This document shows, one piece after another, positions 42,191-52,840 of a DNA stretch of 64,000 nucleotides; positions within the stretch are counted from its first letter, which is position 1, and each line of letters opens with the position of its first letter. The stretch comes from Beta vulgaris subsp. vulgaris. Its lineage: Eukaryota > Streptophyta > Magnoliopsida > Caryophyllales > Amaranthaceae. The position numbers were made by a program, and so were the translations under genes. The notes below the pieces were generated by a model. It did no database searches. It was not told the DNA's origin and worked only from the letters and a program-made list of their open reading frames with translations. The stretch spans positions 36,838,742-36,902,741 of the forward strand of contig NC_079207.1 of assembly GCF_026745355.1 (NCBI RefSeq), read 5' to 3'.

Positions 42191-44935
42191 TGTAATACCC
42201 CAAATTTCAAAGATTATTTTATTATTATTTATTAAGATTTAACATTATTTTCGCTTAAAAATTATTTTGTGGTAATGAGATTTCATTGTTAACTACGTTT
42301 ATTAAAATAATAATTTCATTTAGTTTCGATTTATTTTAACAAGTTTCAACCAAATCACTTACTCATTATCCATTTCATTATCAAACTCTTTAAATTGATT
42401 TATGGATACTTTGGTTCATTGTCCATCCACATTGGTAATCCAAGCCCAAACATTAGTCCATAGTTCAAGTCCATGTGTCTTTTACCAAAAAGAAAAGTTA
42501 AAACAAAAATAAAAAAAAAAGAGAGAGTGAAAATCAGCTTCTTTCACCGCCTCCCTCCCTCCTTCCTCTTCTTCAAAAAAAAAAAAAATCAGCAGTAAAA
42601 GAATTAATTAGTTCAGCAACTTGCAATACTTGTCAGTAAAAATTTAATCTTCCCAACTAATATCAGATTTTAGGGGATAGCTTCACCTCCCTACACCATA
42701 GCCTCCATTAATGGGGACTTGATCAAGCTTAAAAATTTCTGACCAAATCCCACTATAAATACTGACTTCAATCTCATCAGATTCCTCAAGCAAAACCACT
42801 TCAAAGGTTTGCTTCACTCTCTTTCTCCCTCTTTTATTTCTGAAATTCTGATTTTTAAAGGTTAAAATAGAAAAATTCTAAACCCACCATTATCACCACC
42901 TTCGAACCACCACAAAAAGAAAATCCGACCACCTGAAACGCGGCCAACCACCGCGACCAACCAGCCACCCGCATCACCTAAGTCGCGCCTCCCTTGCGCG
43001 CAGCCCCTCGCCCCAACTCCGCGCCCAGCCACCTTCTGTCGCGACCCAACTTCGCGCCCAGCACCCTCGACCAGCCGCGAAAACCGTCGGCTTCCTCCCC
43101 GCCTGAATCCCGCCGGAAAGCGCCGGCCAAACCCACAAAAATCACCCCAAACTCCTCTTCGAGCCCCCCCTGCTTCGGCTCCCTGCTGTCTTTCCCCTCT
43201 CCTTCGTTCCTTTTATTTTCTTCTGTTTAAATGAAACTGATTCTTAGAATCAGTTAAGTGGAACCCCCCCCTTTCCCTTTTAAATGATTTTTGTTATTTA
43301 ACCTTTATTTTAAAAACTAAAACTTTATAAACTCTCTTAAGTTCATTAAGAATTTCTTTAAAGTTATTTGAACTATTTAAATTGTTTACTTTATAAAAAA
43401 GGGGTTATTTAGGAACTAACTTAAATCTCATTAATATTGTAGACTCCGATTTCGTAGACAAGGACTATCAAGAGCGCTAACACGTTCGTGAACTTAGCTT
43501 TGGGCACGCGTCACGAGGTAATCTCCGATGTCAATCTAAACATAGATCCCGCTAGTGTAAAATGAATTGGTTACGTGATTATTATGTGCTTATAAAAATT
43601 TATAATTATGGACTATAATTATGGATTCGAATAACAAATGGACAACGACTCTGGATTCTGATTATGATTTATAAATAATGACGATGGACGATGTACGATA
43701 TGACAACGACGTTACTATAATGTTATCGGTTAATGTTACTTAATAATGATATGATTATTATTATATTATTATTGTTATTATTATTATTATGATTATTATT
43801 ATTGTTATCATTATTACTTTATTCATGAATATTATTATCGTTATTAATTTTGAACTTTATGGAAGTTGGAATTGATAAGAAATTGTGATAACAAAATGAT
43901 TATGAATTTGAAACGATAAATGAACTCAAGTGATTGATAATATGAAATAAGTTATTGAAATCTCTATGAATGGATTGAGATTATGATGGATTGAATATGT
44001 TCACACTGGTTTGAACAAGATGACGTAATTGAATAAGATGACGTAATTGAATAAGATGACGTAAATGTATATTGTTAATTATGTGACGACGTGAATTAAA
44101 AGATGTTAATCACGTAAAGTGAAATATCGGAGGGAAATGATGAACAGGTTGCCCTGTATGAGTGGTTCAACGGCCCCTACAGGTTATCTGGTTACTATGC
44201 TGATTATTCTGTTAATGTCTTCCTTCTATCTTGTTGTGATCCAAGTAGAAGGGGTGTGCACACTAGGGACTCTGTTATGGCCATTATGATTTTTCGTAGG
44301 TGGTTACAGGGGGTTTCACCGGCCTACAAGTAGGTGGTTACAGGGGGTTTCCCCGGCCTACTATGTTGAAGTAAGTGGTTACATGGGGTTTCCCCGGCTT
44401 ACTGGCGTTCTCTTTCCTCTCCTTGAATAATTGGGATTATGAATTAATGAAATGATTATTCAGTGTATATATATATGTGTACATGTGTTATGACTTCCAA
44501 AACTATTAGTATACTATTTTACAAAGTATTTTCAACTTAAGTATTTTACGGGATAGAGTTGGAATTACTCAGTTTATCTGATTTTGGGAGCTTGTCTCTC
44601 TTGTCTCTTTTCAATGTATTTGTGCATGTGGGTGATCGATCGGGGGAACAAAAGGGAGATCACTTAGAGTTGTCATCCACTTAGCCTATGATTAGCTTTC
44701 GCTGGAACTCTGAAACTTTTAATTAATTAGTGATGTCTAATAAACAATTTACTTAGTTGTTTTGATTAATGAATTTGAGTTGGTGTGTTGTAACTTAGCC
44801 TTGCAATTGTTTCCAAGGAGATAATTGCGGCGGTAACACCTCCCCGTCGGATCGAACCCTCGTGGATCCGTTTTCCCCCAAAAACCCGAGTTTTATCGAA
44901 ATGGAAAAAGGGTTCGGGTCGGCGGGGGTGTTACA
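42191..44935 (+). mobile_element. Solo LTR of a Ty3/gypsy (Tekay/Del-like) element
   Basis: 2,745 bp beginning TGTAATACCCCAAATTTC and ending GGGGGTGTTACA, with an exact 5-bp target duplication GCTGG at 42186-42190 and 44936-44940. No primer site, polypurine tract or second LTR, so it is a solo LTR left by recombination. TGTAATACCCC...GGTGTTACA termini are usual in plant Tekay/Del chromoviruses. It holds a GC-rich block (about 42930-43190), ATT microsatellite (about 43745-43815), an 18-19-bp triplicate (about 44020-44070) and hairpin repeats (44296-44405). The element family is inferred; strand is arbitrary because no internal sequence remains. Confidence 0.92.
44296..44405. repeat. Three hairpin-forming tandem units in the solo LTR
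   Basis: Units begin at 44296, 44330 and 44371. Each reads GTAGGTGGTTACAGGGGGTT then TCCCCGGCCTAC or a one- to three-base variant. Each unit can fold back because GTAGG...CCTAC and GGGGTTT...CCCCGG pair partly. Such hairpin units often sit near regulatory or termination regions of gypsy LTRs, but no role can be shown. Confidence 0.85.
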
Positions 44936-44940
44936 GCTGG

Positions 44941-46226
44941 TGCTAGCAAGGGCCCTAAGATTAAGACGGTTGCCAACAAGAGTGCTGAATCTTCTAAAGG
45001 CAAAGAGATCATGGAGCAGGAACCAGAACCAGACCGGTTCCCTGCTGACAAAAAGAAGAAGGTGTCTGCTACTGCTGCTGCTGAGGGTTCTAAACCCAAG
45101 ACAAGTAAGTCCATTACCCCTGCGCCTTTATATGATTTGAGGGATAGGTCTATACTGGTTGGGTTTTCTGTTGCAAAGAGTTGGGTTAATAAAAAATTCT
45201 TGCATGAGGTTAAGGAAGCCCTAGATTTTCAGAAATGGTCTTGATGTGTTTATGCCTTTGGTTGAGGAATTTTATGAACACCTGCATACTAAGGATGATG
45301 GGTCCTACTTTGCTTTTGTCAAGGGCACTCCCATTAATTTGTCTGAGAAGAGTTTGGCTGACATTCTCAAAGTCCCCCACAAGGGACTGGCTGAGTACTC
45401 CAGGGAGAACTGGCCCACTGTTAAAGGCCTCACAGCAGAACAGATCCAGACCAGGTTGTTCACTGGTCCTCCTGACCCTAAGCAGGGGTACCTCATTGGC
45501 CATCTAAAGGAGCCCATCATGAGGATCTTTCATACCATAGCCTCAAAGATTGTGTTTCCCAGAGCCCAGGGGCGCATGAGTGTTAGGTTGATGGACAGTG
45601 TTCTTATTTACTGTCTCATGGAACATATTCCCGTCAATCTCCCTGCTATGATCTTGGGTCACATGATCTGTTGTGTGGAAAAGGCCAAGCATGCACTGCC
45701 CTATGGAGGATGGCTGACCTTAGTGTTCACTCATCGGAAAATTCGTATGGTGGGAGACTATGGCACCATGTCTCACCTTACGAATCAGATTATAGGTCAG
45801 AAGGGCATGTCATATGTAGGAGGTGTTCTGAAAATGAAAAGTGCAGCAAAGGATGATGCTATTGGTGCGGGGACCAGTACGGAATCAGTTCAGGCTACTT
45901 ATGCCTTGGTGAAGCAGTTGAGTGAACAGAATCAGATGATGCAGAATATGCTGAATAGTGTCACTCAGCTTTGCACTGCTCTTCAGGAATCCTACAAGAG
46001 AGTTGAGGTTCGCCTTAACAAGGCTGGTATTCAGGGAAGAGAGGATTCTGAGGAAAAGGATGAGTCATCCCATGCTGCTGGTGATGAAGATGATGAAGAG
46101 GAGGAGGCAGAAGAGGAGGAGGAAGAGCAAAAAGAAGAGGAGGGGGAAGCACAAGAAGAAGATGCTTCCGAGAACCTTGAGGAGGAAGAAGATGATGGGA
46201 CTGAAAATGACTCTGGAGCTGATTGA
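44941..46226 (+). pseudogene. Sire3 ORF3, conserved core and C-terminus
   Basis: Continues the frame from before the solo LTR (in register with GCTGG counted once). PAPLYDLRDRSILVGFSVAK and FLHEVKEALDFQKW lead to a one-base frame change near 45240. From 45246 the frame is open to 46226 (about 325 codons): FMPLVEEFYEHL, LADILKVPHKGLAEYSRENW, HTIASKIVFPRAQGRMS and LIYCLMEHIPVNLPAMILGH. Then comes a Gln/Met-rich helix (LVKQLSEQNQMMQNMLN) and a strongly acidic Glu tail ending NDSGAD. It is the best-preserved ORF3 C-terminus in the window. Function unknown. Confidence 0.8.
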
Positions 46227-47004
46227 TTTATTTTCTTTTCTTCTTATTATCTTTTGCTGCTAACCCCTCTTTCCTTAAACTTTCTATCTGGTTACCCCCT
46301 TTCCCAAATTACAAAAACAATTGATCTTCTGTAATTTGGTCTACTACTGGTCTGTAATAACTCTTAATTAGGACAAGTAGCTTTTGGTACTCTGCAGGAA
46401 CTTTGGTAGCATCAGCATCCCTAGAATGCTGTCTGAGCTGCCTATTTGGCTTGACTTAGTAGTTATCTACTGCTTATTTTGTGTTCCTTTGATTGTACCC
46501 TTGATTTATTTTGATGATGCCAAAAGGGGAAGCAGGTGTGAAGTTCTGTGATCTTTTCCACCTAATCTTAGGGGGAGTAGATCTGGTGCTATAACTTGTG
46601 TGTGTTGCAGCAACTAGAACAAGGCTGAGTGCCTTGTTAGTGGTGACAGACCAGAAGTGGTTTGGAATTGAGTGTATTCAAAGCACTTTACTTCTTTTCA
46701 CCCTAATGACTTAGAAATAAGTCTGAATACTACGGATGTTCTTCTTGCGGATGCATTTTTAAGTCTAAGAGCTCTGAGTCTAATCGATATTTGCTATGGT
46801 ACTTAGAAACTCTTTCTTAAACTGCTGTCAGTTAGTTGTGAACTGGTGTACTTGTAAATGATGCTTAATCTGCAGGAACAGTACGAGACCAGTGCTTTGA
46901 GTTCTTATCTTAAGAATTCAATTTGTTTGAAAAAGGTTCCCAAAACTAATGATATTATTTGCAGGGGGAACTTCAGGGTTTGTCATCATCAAAAAGGGGG
47001 AATT
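46227..47004 (+). other. Sire3 3' untranslated region with polypurine tracts
   Basis: Non-coding. An upstream purine tract, ATGATGCCAAAAGGGGAAGC, starts near 46514, and a second purine-rich stretch CTTAGGGGGAGTAG near 46567. The primary tract TCATCATCAAAAAGGGGGAA starts at 46983 and abuts the 3' LTR at 47005. Same layout as in Sire1. Confidence 0.85.
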
Positions 47005-48132
47005 TGTTATGTTCCCTATTTTGAGTTTTGAATGATGACAAACCACATTGAACTATTATATTGCATGTATGTTTCTGTTTACATGTGTAGGTGCCAAAGT
47101 ACGAGTTTAATGGATAAGAAAGACGAAACTAGTGAAGCCAAGTCTTGAAGATTTGCATGAAGACCAAGATCAAGTTGTAGCTTTTAGGTCTTAGATGCAA
47201 TGTAAGTGGTATAAAGGTTTTAATGCACTATAAAGGTTTGAAACTGGAGAGATGAGGTAGTTGTGGATGACAAGAAACATCGGATACTTGTCATACACAA
47301 CTACAAGTAAAACTTGGTTGATTGGAACAATCTGGGAACAGATCTGAACCAGTCCTCTAAGACTTACTGCATTCGTATTTTAGGAAAGTTTCTTTCCGCG
47401 TAAAATTGATTTTCAAAATACACGGATGCATGGTTTGTTATGCGAGCAGGATTTCTTAAGTATGGTAAGTGTATTATATGATATTATACTGAGTATATTT
47501 TCCTTGGAATAATTTCCACACATCCGAGGAAAGTATACTCTCATAATATCATGTAACACTAACTTACCAAAGGCTTATTTAAGAAGTTCTGCTAGCATTC
47601 AAACCTCAAGCTTTTGCACGATAATTTTTGAGTATTCTCTCAGCAAAAGTATTCTCTCTCAAGGATTCAAACCTAGCATAGACCCTAATACCATATAGAT
47701 CAGAAACTACTCTCATTCTAAGCATATTAGGCTGTTTTGTTCATGAGAGAAAAACTTGTTATATTTGAGCATCCTGTGAGTTCAGGTTGCTAGGGAAGTT
47801 GATCAGGGATTAACTTCATTTGAACCATCATAGTTGGTGGTTGAGTCGAACTTCCATAGGTGGAAGTTGGGGAATCATCTTGTGCATAGGTGCATAAGTG
47901 ATTGAGTGTAATTCTTTTGTTTTTCTGAGTTGATTAATAAAAGAGTGAGTGAGTGGAGGACGTAGACTTATTTGAAGTCGAACCTCGTTAAATCCTTGTG
48001 TTGTTTATTCATTGCTTGTATTTCCGCTGCTAAAGAACTGTTTCTTTACTGTTCTTACATTAATCGAAAAAGTTGCAACATTCGGGTAAACACTCAATTC
48101 ACCCCCCCTCTTGAGTGTCTCTTGCACTAACA
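47005..48132 (+). repeat. Sire3 3' LTR
   Basis: Pairs with 34293-35416 along its whole length, with about twenty single-base differences and a few one-base indels by eye. Followed directly by the AGTTC target copy and Sire2 sequence. Confidence 0.95.
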
Positions 48133-48137
48133 AGTTC

Positions 48138-48203
48138 CTCATCAACATTGGCTGACTCTTCAGGACGAGTCAATCCGATTTCAAAATCATTTTCATAATA
48201 TGG
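48138..48203 (-). pseudogene. Sire2 Pol fragment (integrase-RT linker)
   Basis: Minus-strand sequence reading EPYYENDFEIGLTRPEES and NVDEEL, which continues into the linker at 34292 (ELTSSGTNKK) once Sire3 is ignored. On its other side it meets the CACTA-like fragment instead of integrase catalytic-core sequence. Confidence 0.75.
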
Positions 48204-48353
48204 TTCCTGCAACCCTTTATACAAAGAAGGGTTGCGGTTTTGGGCCTCAACCGCAGCCCTTCATTGTGAAGGGTTGCGGTTTAAAGCTGTTGGCAAAAAA
48301 CGCAGCCCTTAGGGTTGTTTTGACCGCGACCCTTCCGTTTTTTTCCACGAGTG
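48204..48353 (-). mobile_element. CACTA-like terminal fragment in Sire2 integrase
   Basis: On the minus strand it opens with CACTCGTGGAAAAAAACGG, close to CACTA-family termini, then repeats AAGGGTTGCGGTTT-type words in both orientations (four visible copies, some inverted, such as AACCGCAGCCCTT). About 150 bp and without a matching second terminus, so either a truncated insertion or one that was trimmed by a deletion. It lies where the Sire2 integrase D,D,E core should be. Confidence 0.65.
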
Positions 48354-49073
48354 AACCCAAGTGTATCTTGAAAAATCATCAACCATAACAAGTACATATC
48401 TCTTGCCTGATCTGCTTTGGATACGTACAGGGCCACATAAGTCCAAGTGAATCAATTCAAGTAGACTTTGTCTCCTTACCATCTTCTTTGGTTTGAACGA
48501 GGATCTAACTTGTTTTCCTCTTGTGCATGGTCCACAAACTTCATGATTTGAGACCTTAATTGTTGGAAAACCAATAACTAAGTCCTTACCACTTAGCTTA
48601 TGGAGTAAGGTCATACTTGCATGACCACACCTTTTATGCCAAATGAGTGGTTCATTGTCAATCGCACTTAGACAAGTCAGATTGTTCCTAAGAACCAGAT
48701 TCAAGTCAACAACATAAGTGTTTCTCTTCCTGGTTCCTTCCAGAATCTTGGTACCTGTACCTACATCACTTACTACACAACATTCATTAGTAAACTTCAC
48801 ATTGTTCCCCTTGTCACAAAACTGAGAAATACTAAGTAAATTATGTTTCAAATCCTCGACAAAAAATACATTATCTATGGAATGTGACTGAAATTTTCCA
48901 ACCTTACATACAGTGACTATATTACCTGTAAGACTGTCTCTAAATGTCACAGTTCCTCCTTCATAGACTGAAAGTGAGAGAAATTTATTTTTGTCCCCAG
49001 TCATGCGCTTAGAACAACCGCTATCGAGGAACCACAGGTTGTTCCCCTTCACTTTAGCCTGTATCCAGAACAA
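48354..49073 (-). pseudogene. pol: Sire2 Pol N-terminal part: protease and integrase start
   Basis: Open on the minus strand from 49073. Protease signature WFLDSGCSKRMTGD, GNIVTVCKVGKFQSHSIDN, LKHNLLSISQFCDKGN. Zinc-binding part: HKRCGHASMTLLHKL and VCGPCTRGKQVRSSFKPKK. Integrase start: HLDLCGPVRIQSRSGKRYVL and DDFSRYTWVH, where it ends against the CACTA-like fragment. The second Asp and the Glu of the D,D,E core are therefore absent. Confidence 0.9.
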
Positions 49074-50859
49074 TTATTCAGTAGCAGGAACCCAGTATGA
49101 CTTGGGTTCCTCTGTCGGGCTTGAGTTCCTTTTAACTTTCCACACTTGCTTAACTAAGCGAGTGTTCTTTTCAATATGTTCTTCTCTAAAGGAACAGTCG
49201 GACACTAGGTGACCACTGTTCCCACAGTAAGAGCATGCTCGATTGCTTGAGAGATCAACGTATTTTTTCACTTTATTTTTCTTCTTATGATTGAAACCTA
49301 ATCTATTTCTTCCTTCATTTTTATACTTTTGTATCCATCTTAATGGATCAGGAAGTTTTGTTCTTGAAGATTCCAATCTCCCATTAATACCAGATTTTCA
49401 TTTAAAATTGTATCGCTCCGATTTCAATTTTTCAAAATTTGTTCTGGTATTTAACAGAGAACTGGTTCCTTTAGGAACAAATAGTTTCAATTCTGCCATC
49501 TCTATATTCAAGAAATAGTTTTCATTTTTGACCTTTTCAAATGCTTCTTGAATACATCGGTTTTCATCAAAAATTTCAAAGAACCGTTCTTCAATACTTG
49601 CATTCACAGATTTAAACGAGTTTGAATGTTCTTTGGTGACTTCTAAGGCATCTTCCATATTCTCCTCTCTAATGCATATTGCCTTGTAGTTATCCAAAGT
49701 TTTCAAAAGTAATTTTATAAGTTGATTCTTTGTAAGTTCTGATAGCTCTTCTTTAATAACATTAATACATACCTTGTTGTTTGGCAAGTCGTCTTCATCA
49801 TCTGTCTTTTCCATGAGACATAGATGAGATGGTTCTTCTTCAGGCTATTCCTGCTCCTCGTCAAAGTCGAATTCCCCTCGGGCTGCAACCATGACCTTTC
49901 TCATTTCTGTTTTTGAGAAAGGCTTTTGCATTTCCTTCCCTTTCTCCTTGTATTTTCCTTTACCCTTGTCATTTTCCCAAAGTGGACTTTCTTTAATAAA
50001 GTGGTCAAGATTTCCACATTTATGGCAGCTTAGCTTTGTCGGCTTTCTCGTGTTCTTTCCTTTATAGCTTCTATTAAAGAACTTCTTGAATTTTTTCACG
50101 ATCAATGTTGCTTCCTCATCATCTGTTTTTGAGTCCTCTTGTTCTTCAGATTTGAGTGTCAATGCTTTAGGTCTACTAGGATTAGTCTCATGAGTTCCTA
50201 GCTAGGTGCAACTCATGAGTCAAGAAGGAACCTGCAAATTGCTCGATATTAAATGTGGTGAAGTCCTTGGTTTCTTGCAGAGCTGTGACTTTTGCCATCC
50301 ATTTGTCATCCTGTGGGAGACTCCTTAGGACTTTTTGAACATGTTCCTCTGAAGTGATAGTCTTTCCTAGAGAGTCAAGCTCATTGATAATATTCGAGAA
50401 TCTAGTGAGCAGATCTTGAACTGACTCTTTAGGTTTTATTTGGAACAACTCATACCTATGCATGAGCATGTCTATCTTTGATCTCTTGACTTCGCTTGTT
50501 CCTTCATGAGTAACTTGTAGAAGTTCCTACATTTGCTTGGCTGATTTGCATCCCATGACTCTATTGTGTTCATGGGGACCAAGGCCACAGTGGAGAATCT
50601 TCTTGGCTAAATTGTTCATCTCCATTTTATCAAAGTCCTCTTTTTCATACTTTGAGAGAGGCTTAGGAACTGACTCGCCTTTTTCATCCTTCTCAGTGAC
50701 TTCAAAGTCACCGATTTCAATGACTCTCCAAACTTAATAATGTTTAGCCTTGATAAAGATTTCCATACGATTCTTCCAGTATGGATAGTGCTTGCCATTG
50801 AACATAGTCGGGCGTTGGGTTGAGTAACCTTCTTCCAATCTTTCTCCCGTAGTGTTCAT
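49074..50859 (-). pseudogene. gag: Sire2 Gag (broken)
   Basis: Starts at 50859 on the minus strand with MNTTGERLEEGYSTQRPTMF, closely similar to the Sire1 Gag start. A stop occurs near 50737, with further lesions before DLLTRFSNIINELDSLGKTI and KWMAKVTALQETKDFTTFN (50190-50470). The first knuckle near 50020 reads CHKCGNLDHFIKES, with Ser for the last Cys. A coiled-coil-like part follows (49398-49814), then a good second knuckle CSYCGNSGHLVSDC near 49230. It ends with a TAA at about 49075, in the same frame as protease. Packaging function must be lost. Confidence 0.88.
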
Positions 50860-50909
50860 GCTTGCCAGGAACTTGCTCCTCAGTGTTAGCTGATTTTTGG
50901 AGGAACCGG

Positions 50910-50921
50910 GCTCTGATACCA
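50910..50921 (-). other. Sire2 primer-binding site (initiator tRNA-Met type)
   Basis: GCTCTGATACCA on the plus strand is the complement of TGGTATCAGAGC, two bases from the 5' LTR edge at 50924. It fixes the minus orientation of Sire2. Confidence 0.95.
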
Positions 50922-50923
50922 AT

Positions 50924-51996
50924 TGTTAGTCTAGTATAAACACTAAGTCAACTACAAGAGGGGGGTTGAATTGTTGTTGGGAGATTTTTAAAAGTTTTGC
51001 GGATAAACTAAAATGAAAGCTACTAAAGAGAAGTAGTAATAAGGAACAACACGCGAAGATCCTTTTAACAAGGTTCTCTTCCTCAATTCTTTAGGAAGAA
51101 ACCTTGCTCTTTTATTTATAATAGTTCTTACAACTTATTATGAATCAATCCTCACTTAGTTCCTCTAGGAACCAGTTTCCAGTCACCTTGTCCCCCCTGA
51201 ACACGTGACTTTCCTCACTCGACTTCACTAGAAGTCTTCACTTTCTCTTCTCTTTTCTCTCTCTTGATTATAAGATTTTGTTCTCTCAATCCACACTCTA
51301 AGATATTACAAATGAGTATGTTAAATGAAGAAGCAATTACAAGAAAAACTTTCTAAGTAATAATTCACTTGATGTTGCATGAAAGTTCTTAAGTTTTTCT
51401 TCAACTAATCGCTTCTTTAAATAGCTGTCGAAGTACTTCCTTCATTGGGACATGGTGTGCTCCATATTCTCCTCAACTTGTGCAAGTGGAATGATGGAGA
51501 TCATGGCCTTTGCTTTCGCTGCACTTCTTCCACGTTCTTTGCAAACGGAAATAAGATCCTTACACTAGCCGTTAGTGACGAGGTGGTTGGAGAGTTTCAA
51601 GGGATCAACTCCTTAATATTTGCCACTCCATGAGAGTTTGTTGGAGAGAAACAAGGAAGCATCTTCATGATATTCTCCACGTTATTCTCCATGCTATTTT
51701 CATCTATTTCCTTGCATAATCATAACCACAAAATATCTACTAACTTAAAGAATCTTTTATCCAAAGATTTCTAAGTTACTAGAATATTAGTCATACCATA
51801 TGATAAAGATTCAAAGGGTATAAGATAAATATCTTGACTTAGATTAAATAATCAATCTTTCCTCAACAAGATATAAATTCAAATTGGGACATGACATTAT
51901 TTTTGGTTTTTATAATTTTCGCTTAAATAAATAAATAAATACTATATAGTAAAATTAAACTAAGTATTTGGCAGCATCATAACATGAAATACAACA
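50924..51996 (-). repeat. Sire2 5' LTR
   Basis: On the plus strand begins TGTTAGTCTAGTATAAACAC and ends TGAAATACAACA, then the CTAAA target copy. Longer than its partner by the segment deleted there. Numerous substitutions separate the two. Confidence 0.95.
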
Positions 51997-52001
51997 CTAA
52001 A

Positions 52002-52679
52002 AAGATTTCCACTGAGATGAATGTAGATCCTGTTTTTCCCAAAGAAGTGAAATTAGACGAAAAGTATATTTTGATGAGAATCCAAACACGTCATTTGTTG
52101 CTAGCCAAGCTCCTGAAGAATCATTTAGAGTTAATTATTTCTTATACATTGTTGATCAAGCCATTGTTTCTCTTACTAAGAGATTTGAACAGTACCAAGA
52201 ATATGAAAATATCTTTAGTTTCTTGTTTAATTCTAACAAGTTACAATCACTACATAATTCATGTATGAAGTTATTTTGTGCTAATTTGGAAGCTGCAAAT
52301 TTAAGCTATAATAAACAATATGACATTGATGGTAATGAGTTATATGTGGATTTAAAATTGCTTTTGGAATTCATGCCTGTGGAAAAAAATGGGACCTATG
52401 GATACTTTGAAGTATCTATAAAGTCTAGATTTCTTCCCTAATTCGATTATTGCATATATAATCCTTTTAATTATCCATGTGACAGTTGCTTCCGCAGAAA
52501 GAAGTTTTTCTAAATTGAAGTTGTTGAAGATGTATATGCACTCCACAATGTCACAAGAATGACTTACCGATTTAGCCTTGATAGCAATTGAGATTGATAA
52601 TTTGGAAAAGGTTGATTATGAAGATTTGGTTGAAGATTTCGCTTCCAAAAGTGTTAGAAGGATAGCACTTTTCAAATAG
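52002..52679 (+). pseudogene. hAT transposase, C-terminal part with dimerisation domain
   Basis: Resumes the transposase cut at 23969. After a frame change near 52040, FDENPNTSFVASQAPEESFR and LFNSNKLQSLHNSCMKLFCA are found. Then LEFMPVEKN, a stop at 52439, and the hallmark hAT C-terminal dimerisation motif VTVASAERSFSKLKLLKMYM near 52482 with TDLALIAIE after it. It ends near KSVRRIALFK with a stop at 52677. Damaged but clearly one gene with 21879-23969. Confidence 0.88.
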
Positions 52680-52840
52680 AAGATTGTATTACTACTTATT
52701 TTGTAAGAAACAATCAAAATCTAATTATGTTATAAATATTTTTGAGAGCATTGTACGTATCTTTGAATTTTATTTTTTCTATATAGGGGCCTCATATTTA
52801 ACTTTCAACATAGGGCCTCCATATCGTTCGGGTCGGGGCT
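52680..52840 (+). other. Probable hAT 3' terminal region
   Basis: Short non-coding stretch with two GGGCCTC words (CTATATAGGGGCCTCATATT and AACATAGGGCCTCCATATCG) before GTTCGGGTCGGGG. Similar GGGCCTCC sequence occurs in the 5' duplicate near 21110. This pattern suits the ends of this hAT group, but no 8-bp target duplication could be matched, so boundaries are approximate. Confidence 0.5.

Larger units (their letters stand above)
34293..48132 (+). mobile_element. Sire3: Ty1/copia Sirevirus with ORF3, nested in Sire2
   Basis: LTRs at 34293-35416 and 47005-48132 start TGTTATGTTCCC and end in TACA/AACA. The target duplication is exact: AGTTC at 34288-34292 and 48133-48137. Internal order: primer site, gag, pol, ORF3 and polypurine tract. 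A 2,745-bp solo LTR lies in ORF3. LTRs differ at about twenty positions by eye, near 2%, which suggests an insertion of similar age to Sire1. Confidence 0.95.
23970..51996 (-). mobile_element. Sire2: Ty1/copia Sirevirus, minus strand, hit by LINE 2 and Sire3
   Basis: LTRs at 50924-51996 (5') and 23970-25002 (3') enclose, on the minus strand, primer site, gag, protease, partial integrase, RT, RNase H, ORF3 and polypurine tract. The target duplication is exact: CTAAA at 23965-23969 and 51997-52001, and the hAT reading frame is continuous across it. Without LINE 2 and Sire3 the element is about 9 kb. The 3' LTR lacks roughly 40 bp present near the end of the 5' LTR, and the LTRs differ more than those of Sire1 or Sire3. 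Confidence 0.95.

Noticed and set aside
42994..43230. Pro/Ser-rich 78-codon frame in the solo LTR
   Set aside because: GC-rich low-complexity sequence inside an LTR; no domain.
34293..48132. Sire1 and Sire3 as copies of one family
   Set aside because: They share domain order and short motifs, but LTRs, spacers and ORF3 differ too much; they are distinct Sirevirus families.
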